Positions 1-7,619 of a stretch of DNA of 9,586 bases are shown one piece after another. Source of the stretch: an uncultured bacterium (GTDB lineage: Bacteria > Cyanobacteriota > Vampirovibrionia > Gastranaerophilales > Gastranaerophilaceae); the NCBI GenBank assembly GCA_949288685.1, contig CASELB010000105.1:1-9586 (forward strand), given 5' to 3'. The translations under genes were made by a program, and so were the position numbers. The notes under the pieces were generated by a model that was given only the letters and a program-made list of their open reading frames with translations, did not search any database and had not been told where the DNA came from. Positions within the stretch are counted from its first letter, which is position 1. The number at the start of each line of letters is the position of its first letter.

Positions 1-293
1 GAAACTTAAAATCTATCGGAAGAGATGTAAATTTTAATGTAAGACACCTTTCTTTAGGAAATCTGGAAAATGTCGGAGGCGACGTCTACATCGGGGAAGG
101 TGTATATTCTCTTGGCAGCCTCAGAGAAATCGGCGGAGATTTTGATATAGCTGACTCAAAACTTACACATCCCGGAAATCTGGAATTTATTAAAGGGAAT
201 GTTTTTATTGCCGCAAACAGCAGTTTAAATAAAGAAAAATTTGATAATATTATCACCGGAAATATAATAGAAACAGAAAACTACGCCTTTTAA
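1..293 (+). CDS. C-terminal fragment of a leucine-rich-repeat-like protein
   Basis: The reading frame starting at base 3 is open to a TAA at 291-293 and gives 96 residues; the start lies outside the window. The protein is built of tandem units of 19-20 residues with the pattern 'hGGDhxIxxxxxxSLGNLxx'. Successive units begin SIGRDVNF, VGGDVYIG, IGGDFDIA and IKGNVFIA. The 12-base string ggaaatctggaa recurs at 57-68 and 174-185, exactly 39 codons apart (two units), which supports growth by repeat duplication. Regular hydrophobic spacing suggests a solenoid like bacterial leucine-rich-repeat or receptor-L-domain proteins. The last unit degenerates into a polar tail ending NYAF. There is no membrane segment, sorting signal or catalytic motif in the part seen. 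Function is unknown; a binding or surface role is only a guess from the fold type. It converges on the efflux operon with four bases between stop codons. Confidence 0.75.
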   Translation, partial: NLKSIGRDVNFNVRHLSLGNLENVGGDVYIGEGVYSLGSLREIGGDFDIADSKLTHPGNLEFIKGNVFIAANSSLNKEKFDNIITGNIIETENYAF

Positions 294-297
294 TTAC

Positions 298-1803
298 TTA
301 TTTATTTTTAGCTTTGTTTTCTTTATTTTTCTTTCCGTCAGGAATTGTTACTTCTTTATCCAACTGAACTTCACACGGTTTTAAATTTTTTCCGACAGAT
401 TTTTCCAGATACGCAAGCGCGGAATTGTACTGATATAAAGAATTTAAGTAACTCAACATAGCATTCTGGTATGCAACCTGAGCGTCCTTTAGTTCTGTCG
501 GAGAGCCTACGCCTACTTTATACCGCCCGAAAGAAAGTTCATAGTTTTCTTTTGCCTGTTTTACGCCTAAAGTTGCAACAGGTATTTGATTTTTCCGTTC
601 ATTTAAATTGTAATAAGCCTGTTGTATCTCAAGATAAATATTATTTTTTGTATTTAATGCTTCCGATATTTGTTTTGAATGAAGAGCCTTTGCCTCTTTA
701 ATCTGGTTCTTTAGCAGCATTCCGTTAATAGTCGGAAAGGTTAAATAGCCGCCCCAGTTATAACCGTAGTTATTGACCAGTGTTTTACCGCCGACCTGAA
801 ATTGACCTTCAACAGTAAGCTGCGGAGCCCAGGATTTCTTTACGAGTTTAACATTCTGCAAGGCACTCTCAACCCGCAAATCAGCCATCTTATATTCAGG
901 ACGCGATTCTTTTGCTACACACTCTGCCTGCTCAAGTGTAAGATCTACAGCATTATAAGTTAATCTGTCAGAGAGTGAATATTTATCAAAATAAGGAACT
1001 CCCATTATATTATTCAGCTTTGCAACTGCAACATCAACTGCATTCTCAGCCTGAATTAAAGTTAATTTTGAATTACTAAGATTAACTTCTGCAATAGTCA
1101 CATCAACTTTCGGGCTAATCCCGGATTCATAATATGATTTAGCCTGATTATAAAACAGTGTATACTTATCAACCATATCTAAAGCAACATTTCTGTTTTC
1201 TTGAGCATAAAGCAGTTGATAATAAGCGTCCTTAACCTGATAAACAACATCGTTAATTATTTCAGACAAATTCATCTTATAGATTTTATTATCAATTTTT
1301 TGTATGGTTACCTGATTTTGAGTAACCCCAAAGTCATACAGCATCTGGCTTGCAGTAATTTGTCCCAAAACCCAGTAGTTGAATATAAGGTTACGACCGA
1401 TAGCATCAGATAACTGGAGCTGTTTAATTCTTGTATAGCCTGTTTGCCAGCTTAATGACGGAAAATAATTTGACCACGCCTGTCTTACGCGGGCATCAGA
1501 AGCAAGTATATCCTGCATTGCGGATTGAATTCTGGGGTTGTTACCAAGGGCAATCCTCAAACAATCTTCCAATCCTAAATCAGGAACCTCACCAGGCTCA
1601 GATGTAGCCTCTACAGCACCTTCTATTCTTAATGTATCCTGACTTTCATAAGAAGGAATAAGCGGTTCAACAAGTTCGCTTTCAGGATATTCATCTTCAA
1701 TTAATATATTTCCTAATTCAATTTTTGGTATTACATTTGCTAAAACCGGGGTTTGAGCAATAGAAAATACAGTTAAAAGAAATAAAGCCGCTAACTTTTT
1801 CAT
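298..1803 (-). CDS. TolC-family outer-membrane efflux channel
   Basis: This is the outer-membrane exit duct of the tripartite pump. Of its 501 residues, 1-22 form a Sec signal peptide (MKK, hydrophobic core, cleavage near VLA-N) with no lipobox cysteine, so it is not a lipoprotein of the OprM kind. Two outer-membrane-efflux repeats follow. The first (about 75-270) contains FPSL (114-117), the SQMLYDFG strand (152-159) and GISPKVDVTIAEVNL (228-242). The second (about 290-472) contains APQLTVEGQF (326-335) and YKVGVGSPTELKDAQ (428-442), the usual 'G..s..el..A' helix signatures. Between signal peptide and first helix is an unusual acidic, proline-containing stretch (24-75), and the C-terminus is a lysine/asparagine tail (491-501). 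The ATG overlaps the TGA of the RND gene (ATGA). A strong GGAGG six bases upstream (1810-1814) sits inside that gene, so translation is probably coupled. No terminator hairpin is visible after the stop. Confidence 0.93.
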   Translation of the reverse strand: MKKLAALFLLTVFSIAQTPVLANVIPKIELGNILIEDEYPESELVEPLIPSYESQDTLRIEGAVEATSEPGEVPDLGLEDCLRIALGNNPRIQSAMQDILASDARVRQAWSNYFPSLSWQTGYTRIKQLQLSDAIGRNLIFNYWVLGQITASQMLYDFGVTQNQVTIQKIDNKIYKMNLSEIINDVVYQVKDAYYQLLYAQENRNVALDMVDKYTLFYNQAKSYYESGISPKVDVTIAEVNLSNSKLTLIQAENAVDVAVAKLNNIMGVPYFDKYSLSDRLTYNAVDLTLEQAECVAKESRPEYKMADLRVESALQNVKLVKKSWAPQLTVEGQFQVGGKTLVNNYGYNWGGYLTFPTINGMLLKNQIKEAKALHSKQISEALNTKNNIYLEIQQAYYNLNERKNQIPVATLGVKQAKENYELSFGRYKVGVGSPTELKDAQVAYQNAMLSYLNSLYQYNSALAYLEKSVGKNLKPCEVQLDKEVTIPDGKKNKENKAKNK

Positions 1804-4800
1804 TTTCTGCCTCCAGACTTTCTATTCCCCATAAATGCATAAAATTTTTGTTTCATCTGGGTAATCATTGAGAAAAACGCAGGTACAAGAATTGTACCGA
1901 ATGTGGTAACAGCAAGCATACCGCCAAATACAGAAATACCTATTGAGTGACGTGAACCGGCGCCTGCACCCTTTGCAAAGACCAGCGGTAATAACCCCAG
2001 CAAAAACGCAATTGCCGTCATCATTACAGCTCTAAAACGAAGTTTTGCCGCCTGCATTGCCGCATCATGGTAGTTCATTCCGTCTCTTTCCATTGCATCT
2101 TTAGCAAATTCTACAATAAGAATTGCCTGCTTTGTACCTAAACCTATAAGCATTACAAGACCGATTTGCGCGTATATATCAAGCGATAGCCCGCAAATAT
2201 ATTGGAAGAACAACGCTCCTAACATTGAAACCGGTGCAATTAACATTACGGCAATTGGCAATGTCCAGCTTTCATATAATGCAACAAGAAACAGGTAAAC
2301 AAATATTAATGCAATCGTAAGAATCGGTCCAATCTGTCCTGCTGACTGCTGCTCTTGCAAAGATGTTCCGGACCAAGCAAAACCCATATCACGAGGCAAT
2401 ACATCATCAGAAATTTTCTTCATTTCTTCCATTGCCTGTCCTGAACTTACGTTATCGGCAGGAGACCCGTTAAGCGTTATTGCAGGATAAAGGTTAAATC
2501 TTGTTAAAGAATACGGTCCGATAATATCTCTTACATGTATAACCGCTGTTAAAGGTACCATTTTGCCGTTTTTATTTTTAACAAAAATCTTTGACAAATC
2601 TGACGGCAATGTCCTGTATTCAGAATCCGCCTGCATATAAACACGGTAAACACGCCCGAACTTATTAAAATCGTTTATATATGTAGAAGCAAACTGTGTT
2701 GCAAGAGTATTATAAATTTCAGAAATATCAACCTGCTGAGCAGTAGCTTTTTCTTCATCAATTTCTATGATTTTTTGAGGCATTGATGCTGTATAAGAAG
2801 TGTAAATACTCTTAAACTTTGGTGACTGCATAACAGCGCCCATCAACTTTTGTGCCTCAATATATAATTCGTCAGGAGTTCTGTCGCCTCTGTCCAGTAA
2901 TTGGTATTCAAATCCGCCAAACATACTCATACCTGCAATTGCTGCCGGCTGAGTTGTAAACACAATAGCTTTAGAATACCCTGATGTTATTTTATTAATT
3001 TGCGCAATTATATTGTTGACCTGTAATTTAGCGCTTTTTCTTTTTCCCCAGGGCTCTAAATCCGTAATCAAAATTGCCGTATTATCACCGTTATAACCTA
3101 CAATAGACAACATTGTTTCAACACCCGGAATTTTTGCAAACTCGGATGCCAATTCTCTGGCAACCGCATTTGTACGGGTAAGAGTAGCACCATCAGGAAG
3201 TTGAACCTGCGATATTAATGCACCTCTGTCCTCATCAGGTAAAAATCCGGTCGGAATTACCTTTGCCATACCAAGAATAAATACAATTACACCTAAAAGC
3301 ACCAGTACTGTTTTCTTTGGTGAATCTACAAAGTATTTTACAGCAACAAGATATTTTTCTCTTAATTCGTCAAACCATATATTAAATCGCTCTATATATT
3401 TATTTTCTTTTATTAATTCTTTCGGCTTAAGAATAATAGAACACAGCGCCGGAGAAAGAGTTAACGCAACAATTGCCGATAGACCTATTGATGTTGCAAT
3501 ACAAATTGCGAACTGTCTGAACATCTGCCCGGTAATACCTGACATAAATGATACAGGAACAAATACAGCCATCAATACAAGAGAGGTAGCAACAACAGCA
3601 TTAAAAACTTCATCCATTGTGATTTCTGTCGCAGTCTTAGGGTCTTTACCTTCCTGAATATGCCGCTGTGTATTTTCAAGTACAACAATAGCATCGTCAA
3701 CAACCAGACCAACAGCCAGCACCAGACTGAATAATATCAAAAGGTTAATTGAAAATCCAAACAGTACAAGAAATATAAACACACCTAACAGAGAAACCGG
3801 TATTGCACAGAACGGAATAAACGCCGCACGTGCCGTTCCTAAAAAGAGGTATGTAACCAAACTTACAAGTATAATTGCAAGAACAATCGCATGCACAACT
3901 TCGTTAATAGATTCCTGTATAAACTCTGTCTGGTCATACTGTATTGAATAAACCAGATCCGGCGGGAAACTCTTACTTAATTCAGTAACTTTTGCTTTAA
4001 TCTTTTTAACAAGGTCAATAGCATTTGCTTCAGGAAGTTGGTTAATCATGATAACAGAGCAAGCATCACCGTCAACATCAGACATTGATGTATATTTTTC
4101 GGCACCTAATTCAACCCTTGCAATATCTTTTATTTTAATATTAGAACCATCGGTATTAGAACGGATAATAATGTTTTCAAATTCTTCAACATCCTTTAAA
4201 CGCCCGGGAGTTCTTAATGTAACTTTCATCATCTGCGGAGTATCAATCGGTTCAACACCGATGTTACCGGCAGGGGTTTGAACGTTTTGTGCTGAAATAG
4301 CAGCGCTCACTTCCGCAACAGAGACTCCGAGGCTCGCCATCTTATCAGGCTTTAACCATATACGCATTGAATAATCGCCTGCACCGTATACGTTAACAGT
4401 ACCAATACCGTGAATTCTGGCAATCTCATCCTTTAGGTACATTGTCGCGTAATTTGCAAGGTACAATGCATTATAAGTATGGTTAGGAGAAGTTAAAGCA
4501 ATCATCAAAACACCCGGACCGCCGGTAGATTTTCTGACCGTTAAACCGTAATTCCTAACCTGATCAGGCAAACGCGGAGTTACAAGCTGCAGCTGGTTTT
4601 GAACGTTAACCAGCGCCATATCCGGGTCAGAACCTATTTCAAAATACAATGTTAACTGGTACGCACCATTTGATGATGTTGAAGACATATAAATCATATT
4701 TTCAACACCGTTCAATTGTAACTCTACCGGAGCAGCAACAGTTGAGGCTACAACGTCAGAGCTTGCGCCGGCGTATGTTGCCTGTACAATTACCTGCGGC

Positions 4801-4922
4801 GGAGTAATGGAAGGATACTCTTCTAAAGGCAGTGTCGGTATTGCAATTAAACCGGCAAGCATAATTACAAGTGATATTACTATTGCGAATTTTGGTCTTT
4901 TAATAAATAAATTACCTGCCAT
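1800..4922 (-). CDS. RND-family (HAE1/AcrB-like) inner-membrane efflux transporter
   Basis: This is the proton-driven, homotrimeric pump subunit, 1040 residues long (AcrB is 1049). It opens with the family hallmark NLFIKRPKFAIV and TM1 (about 11-30), then PLEEYPSITPP (32-42). Twelve membrane segments fall in the expected places: TM1, TM2-6 at about 339-496, TM7 at 537-556, and TM8-12 at about 865-1016, with two large periplasmic porter/docking loops between. The proton-relay residues are all present: D409 and D410 in VGLVVDDAIVVLEN (TM4), K931 in LGTKQAILIVEFAKD (TM10), and R962 and T969 in LRFRAVMMTA (TM11). LPDEDRGALI (561-570) and FGGFEYQL (668-675) match the loops lining the AcrB drug path. 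The ATG is two bases after the fusion-protein stop, with only a weak AAGG ten bases upstream, suggesting coupled translation. The gene looks intact. HAE1 pumps usually export hydrophobic or amphiphilic drugs, bile salts or metabolites, but the substrate cannot be deduced here. Confidence 0.96.
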   Translation of the reverse strand: MAGNLFIKRPKFAIVISLVIMLAGLIAIPTLPLEEYPSITPPQVIVQATYAGASSDVVASTVAAPVELQLNGVENMIYMSSTSSNGAYQLTLYFEIGSDPDMALVNVQNQLQLVTPRLPDQVRNYGLTVRKSTGGPGVLMIALTSPNHTYNALYLANYATMYLKDEIARIHGIGTVNVYGAGDYSMRIWLKPDKMASLGVSVAEVSAAISAQNVQTPAGNIGVEPIDTPQMMKVTLRTPGRLKDVEEFENIIIRSNTDGSNIKIKDIARVELGAEKYTSMSDVDGDACSVIMINQLPEANAIDLVKKIKAKVTELSKSFPPDLVYSIQYDQTEFIQESINEVVHAIVLAIILVSLVTYLFLGTARAAFIPFCAIPVSLLGVFIFLVLFGFSINLLILFSLVLAVGLVVDDAIVVLENTQRHIQEGKDPKTATEITMDEVFNAVVATSLVLMAVFVPVSFMSGITGQMFRQFAICIATSIGLSAIVALTLSPALCSIILKPKELIKENKYIERFNIWFDELREKYLVAVKYFVDSPKKTVLVLLGVIVFILGMAKVIPTGFLPDEDRGALISQVQLPDGATLTRTNAVARELASEFAKIPGVETMLSIVGYNGDNTAILITDLEPWGKRKSAKLQVNNIIAQINKITSGYSKAIVFTTQPAAIAGMSMFGGFEYQLLDRGDRTPDELYIEAQKLMGAVMQSPKFKSIYTSYTASMPQKIIEIDEEKATAQQVDISEIYNTLATQFASTYINDFNKFGRVYRVYMQADSEYRTLPSDLSKIFVKNKNGKMVPLTAVIHVRDIIGPYSLTRFNLYPAITLNGSPADNVSSGQAMEEMKKISDDVLPRDMGFAWSGTSLQEQQSAGQIGPILTIALIFVYLFLVALYESWTLPIAVMLIAPVSMLGALFFQYICGLSLDIYAQIGLVMLIGLGTKQAILIVEFAKDAMERDGMNYHDAAMQAAKLRFRAVMMTAIAFLLGLLPLVFAKGAGAGSRHSIGISVFGGMLAVTTFGTILVPAFFSMITQMKQKFYAFMGNRKSGGRK

Positions 4923-4924
4923 AT

Positions 4925-6130
4925 CTATTCTGCCTTATTATTCTTTTTACTAAAAAATCCTTTTACTGTATCAATTAATGATTGTTTTTTCTTAATGCCG
5001 GCACCGGCTTCTATCTTATCTACAATATTTACCGGCTGACCTGCAACAACTTTTTGTATACCGGCAACAATAATTTTGTCACCGTTTTTGATACCGTCAG
5101 TCACAACCCAGTTTCCGTCTTGCTGGAAGGTTGTTTTAATATATGTGAGTCTCGGCAGGTTTTGTTCATCAAGTTTGTATAAATATTGCCCTTCCTGATT
5201 TTCCATAACGGACTCAACAGGAACCGTAGGTAACGGGGCTTTATTATTAGAATAAATGGTAATTCTGCCGTAATCGCCCTGTATCAACTCACCATGCGGA
5301 TTTTTAAATGTAGCACGAAGAGTTATAGTACCGGTTGTCTCATCGACTTTATTATCTCTAAAATCTTGAACCCCCTTTTCTCCGTACAACATACCGGTAG
5401 AAAACTTGTATTCAACCGTTCTGTTAACATTTGCGCTGCCGTCGACATTATTAAGCGCGGCATAATCCTTTGAGTCAAGCGGGAATGTTATATACATCGG
5501 GTCTTCACTGTTTATTGTTGTTAAATATCCTGCTTGAGCATTTACATAGTTACCGACGGTAACATTAATTATACCGATACGACCGTCAACAGGAGCTTTG
5601 ACTTGTGTATAACCATAATTACGCAACGCATCATTATACGCACCCTCATTTAATGATACCTGTGCTCTGTATGCGTCTCTTTGCGCCAGCATATTATCAT
5701 AATCAGACCTTGCAACGTAATCTTTTTGGACAAGTTCCTCATACCTTGCAAGCTGTTTTTCATAATAATTAAGCTGCGCTCTGGCATTATCAAGATTACC
5801 TTTTGCTTTTTGTACCGCAAGTTTATATTCAAGAGGCTCTATCTCAAACAACAACTGTCCGGCTTTTACAAAATCACCTTCTTTAAAATAGCTCTTAGTA
5901 AGGTAGCCGCTTATACGCGCCATAACCTCTACCCTGTATTTTGCACTAACCCTTGCCGGAGCTTCATAAGAAACCGTTACAGGAATACTTTTTACTTCCT
6001 GAACAGTAACCGACGGAGCTGTAAATGCGCCGCGCTTACCGGAATTTATCGTCGAAAAATGGCTGTACAATGCACGCGCTGCAATAAGCCCCAACATTAT
6101 TAATAAAATTAATATAATTTTGCCTCTCAT
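4925..6130 (-). CDS. RND efflux membrane-fusion protein (AcrA/MexA-like periplasmic adaptor)
   Basis: This adaptor links the RND pump to the outer-membrane channel. Its 401 residues start with a hydrophobic segment (4-22) that serves as signal or membrane anchor. There is no lipobox cysteine, unlike AcrA, so anchoring is probably by this helix or it is secreted uncleaved. The first half of the lipoyl-like domain is 67-99 (VEVMARISGYLTKSYFKEG). An alpha-helical hairpin follows at about 100-170, then the second lipoyl half (VKAPVDGRIGIINVTVGNYV, 177-196). The beta-barrel contains YITFPLDSKDY (213-223) and the signature VDETTGTITLRATFKNP (262-278), and a membrane-proximal domain follows VPVESVMENQEG (303-314). 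The tail is lysine-rich. Two in-frame TGA codons lie within 20 bases upstream of the ATG, which fixes the start; the ribosome site is GAGG four bases before it (6135-6138). It is first gene of the operon, downstream of the promoter at 6264-6292. Confidence 0.94.
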   Translation of the reverse strand: MRGKIILILLIMLGLIAARALYSHFSTINSGKRGAFTAPSVTVQEVKSIPVTVSYEAPARVSAKYRVEVMARISGYLTKSYFKEGDFVKAGQLLFEIEPLEYKLAVQKAKGNLDNARAQLNYYEKQLARYEELVQKDYVARSDYDNMLAQRDAYRAQVSLNEGAYNDALRNYGYTQVKAPVDGRIGIINVTVGNYVNAQAGYLTTINSEDPMYITFPLDSKDYAALNNVDGSANVNRTVEYKFSTGMLYGEKGVQDFRDNKVDETTGTITLRATFKNPHGELIQGDYGRITIYSNNKAPLPTVPVESVMENQEGQYLYKLDEQNLPRLTYIKTTFQQDGNWVVTDGIKNGDKIIVAGIQKVVAGQPVNIVDKIEAGAGIKKKQSLIDTVKGFFSKKNNKAE

Positions 6131-6199
6131 GTTTCCTCACCGTTTTCACACACACAAACAGGTGCTGTTGTATTTATCTCTCCCACCCGTCTAATGTAA

Positions 6200-6227
6200 T
6201 GTATATCTCATTTTTGTCTAGTTTCAA
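6200..6227 (-). promoter_or_regulatory. Possible second, weaker promoter in the efflux leader
   Basis: TTGAAA (6222-6227) is separated by 16 bases from TATACA (6200-6205) on the minus strand. The -35 matches five of six bases and the -10 only four of six. It would start transcription about 65 bases closer to the fusion-protein gene, downstream of the palindrome, and so escape a repressor bound there. This is weak evidence in an AT-rich region. Confidence 0.22.
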
Positions 6228-6246
6228 AAAATTGTCCGCTTTATAT

Positions 6247-6260
6247 GTGGAACTTTCCAC
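6247..6260. promoter_or_regulatory. Perfect 14-base palindrome, candidate operator of the efflux operon
   Basis: GTGGAA-CT-TTCCAC is a perfect inverted repeat of two six-base arms. It starts four bases downstream of the -10 element at 6264-6269 and covers the predicted transcription start (about 6257). A palindrome over the start site is a common place for a TetR- or MarR-type repressor to block an efflux operon. No such regulator is encoded in the window, so the partner is unknown. Arms this short can occur by chance; the position is what makes it credible. Confidence 0.4.
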
Positions 6261-6263
6261 TCA

Positions 6264-6292
6264 ATAATATCACTAACATTTTCCCGTGTCAA
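6264..6292 (-). promoter_or_regulatory. Strong sigma70-type promoter of the efflux operon
   Basis: Read on the minus strand, TTGACA (6287-6292) matches the -35 consensus fully. It is followed by an ideal 17-base spacer and TATTAT (6264-6269), five of six at the -10. It lies in the only sizeable gap before the three efflux genes. The predicted start near 6257 gives a leader of about 126 bases before the ATG at 6130. Confidence 0.75.
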
Positions 6293-6332
6293 GAACGACT
6301 GTATAGTGTGAACGGATTATTTTTTACAGTAT

Positions 6333-7613
6333 TTAGACTACTTCACCCGAAAGCGTATCAGCCTCCAAAGATATCCTGACTTTTTGCAAAGTATTAAATA
6401 ATCCCGGTATATCAGAATTTACAACAACCGTCAAATAATTACGGGTTAATCCTTTATATTTTCCGGTTCGCTTATCCGGATGTTTTTCAATAAGAACTTC
6501 CGCCACCGTTCCGGTATTAGCCGATAAAAATTGGTTATACTTCGTTTTAGACAATTGTTTTATTAAATCTGCTCTTTCGTTTTTAATCTGAAGAGGCACC
6601 TGTTCAGCCATTTTTTCTGCCGCCGTTCCTTCTCTTACGGAATAAGGAAATGTGTGAATTTGCGTTAATCCGGAAGATTTTAGATTGTTATATGTTTCTT
6701 TAAAATCCTCTTCGGTTTCTCCCGGAAATCCGACTATTATATCCGAGCCTAAAAACGGATTTTGCCAGCGCCGTTTTATATCACTAATCTGTTCTAAGTA
6801 TTCCTCTGTCTTATAAAACCGGTTCATCCTCTTTAATGTACTGTCACACGCAGATTGCAAAGACAGATGAAAATGCGGGCAAAACTTATCAGAAGACTGC
6901 AAAAAATCCAATAATTCCTCATCAATCTCAGAGGGATTTAAAGACCCGAGGCGATATCGCGGAATATTTGTTTTTTCTATTTCTCTTAATAAATCGACTA
7001 AAGATTTACCAAACTCTTTTCCCCACTGCCCTATATGAATACCCGTAAGCATAACTTCATTATACCCGTGCGCTGCATAATTATTAATTTGTTTTACAAG
7101 AAAATCAATATCCGCACTTCTGCTTTTACCGCGCGCAAACGGAATTATACAGTAAGAACACCTGCTGTTACATCCGTCCTGAATTTTTAATCCGATACGG
7201 GTTTTATAGATATCATTTAATATTGCATAAGTAAAATCACTTTTATCCATAAGATTAGTAACACTAAAATGTAACCCGCGTGACAGATAATTACTTATAT
7301 CAAGTTTCTCATCATTTCCAAGCACAATATCAACATAATCAAGCGCCAGCAACTCTTCCTTTTTAACCTGTGCAACACAACCGGTTATAATGTTAATAAT
7401 ATCCGGATTTTCGTGTTTCGCATTTCTCAACAAATAAAGCGCTTCGTTATCACTCTTGTGTGTAACAGTACAGGAATTGAGTATAAAAAAGTCTGCCTCC
7501 GCCGGTGTATTAACTTTCGTATACCCGTTATTAACAAGATTTTCTGTTATTATCCCGCCTTCAAACTGGTTAGCCTTACACCCCATCGTTTTTAGTACAA
7601 ACTTTTTACTCAT
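6333..7613 (-). CDS. mtaB: tRNA (N6-threonylcarbamoyladenosine(37)-C2)-methylthiotransferase MtaB
   Basis: This radical-SAM enzyme converts t6A37 to ms2t6A37 in tRNAs that read ANN codons, such as tRNA-Lys, using two 4Fe-4S clusters. All three expected regions are present in 426 residues. The N-terminal methylthiotransferase domain has cluster cysteines C12 (KTMGCKANQFE), C48 (LNSCTVT) and C79 (ITGCVAQ). The radical-SAM core has the CxxxCxxC motif at C148, C152 and C155 (QDGCNSRCSYCIIPFARG), followed by GSDIIVGFPGETEEDF (289-304). A C-terminal TRAM-type RNA-binding domain is at about 361-426. The QDGCN...IPFARG context and short N-terminus favour MtaB over MiaB or RimO, which share the architecture. 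It starts six bases after manC ends, with only a weak AGGG ribosome site, so it is probably co-transcribed with and coupled to manC. No convincing terminator follows. Confidence 0.92.
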   Translation of the reverse strand: MSKKFVLKTMGCKANQFEGGIITENLVNNGYTKVNTPAEADFFILNSCTVTHKSDNEALYLLRNAKHENPDIINIITGCVAQVKKEELLALDYVDIVLGNDEKLDISNYLSRGLHFSVTNLMDKSDFTYAILNDIYKTRIGLKIQDGCNSRCSYCIIPFARGKSRSADIDFLVKQINNYAAHGYNEVMLTGIHIGQWGKEFGKSLVDLLREIEKTNIPRYRLGSLNPSEIDEELLDFLQSSDKFCPHFHLSLQSACDSTLKRMNRFYKTEEYLEQISDIKRRWQNPFLGSDIIVGFPGETEEDFKETYNNLKSSGLTQIHTFPYSVREGTAAEKMAEQVPLQIKNERADLIKQLSKTKYNQFLSANTGTVAEVLIEKHPDKRTGKYKGLTRNYLTVVVNSDIPGLFNTLQKVRISLEADTLSGEVV

Positions 7614-7619
7614 ATAAAA

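Noticed and set aside
4048..4281. Plus-strand open frame inside the RND gene
   Set aside because: Antisense shadow of a conserved porter domain with no supporting signal.
5681..6103. Open frame of 140 codons on the plus strand opposite the membrane-fusion gene
   Set aside because: It lies wholly antisense to a clearly conserved gene, is rich in Ile/Phe/Arg/Cys as expected of a mirrored frame, and shows no domain or ribosome site.
298..6130. Possibility that the pump is a heavy-metal (CusA) or SecDF-type RND system
   Set aside because: Length, TM4 VVDD, LGTKQAILIVEFAKD and the AcrA-like adaptor fit the HAE1 family; no methionine-rich metal relay or metal-binding adaptor extension is visible.
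6127..6186. GTG-started 19-codon leader reading frame on the minus strand whose TGA overlaps the ATG of the membrane-fusion protein
   Set aside because: There is no ribosome site before the GTG and the length is easily expected by chance; no conserved peptide pattern.
6298..6330. Inverted repeat after mtaB considered as its terminator
   Set aside because: Only six pairs around a 21-base loop and no U-run follows in the minus-strand RNA.
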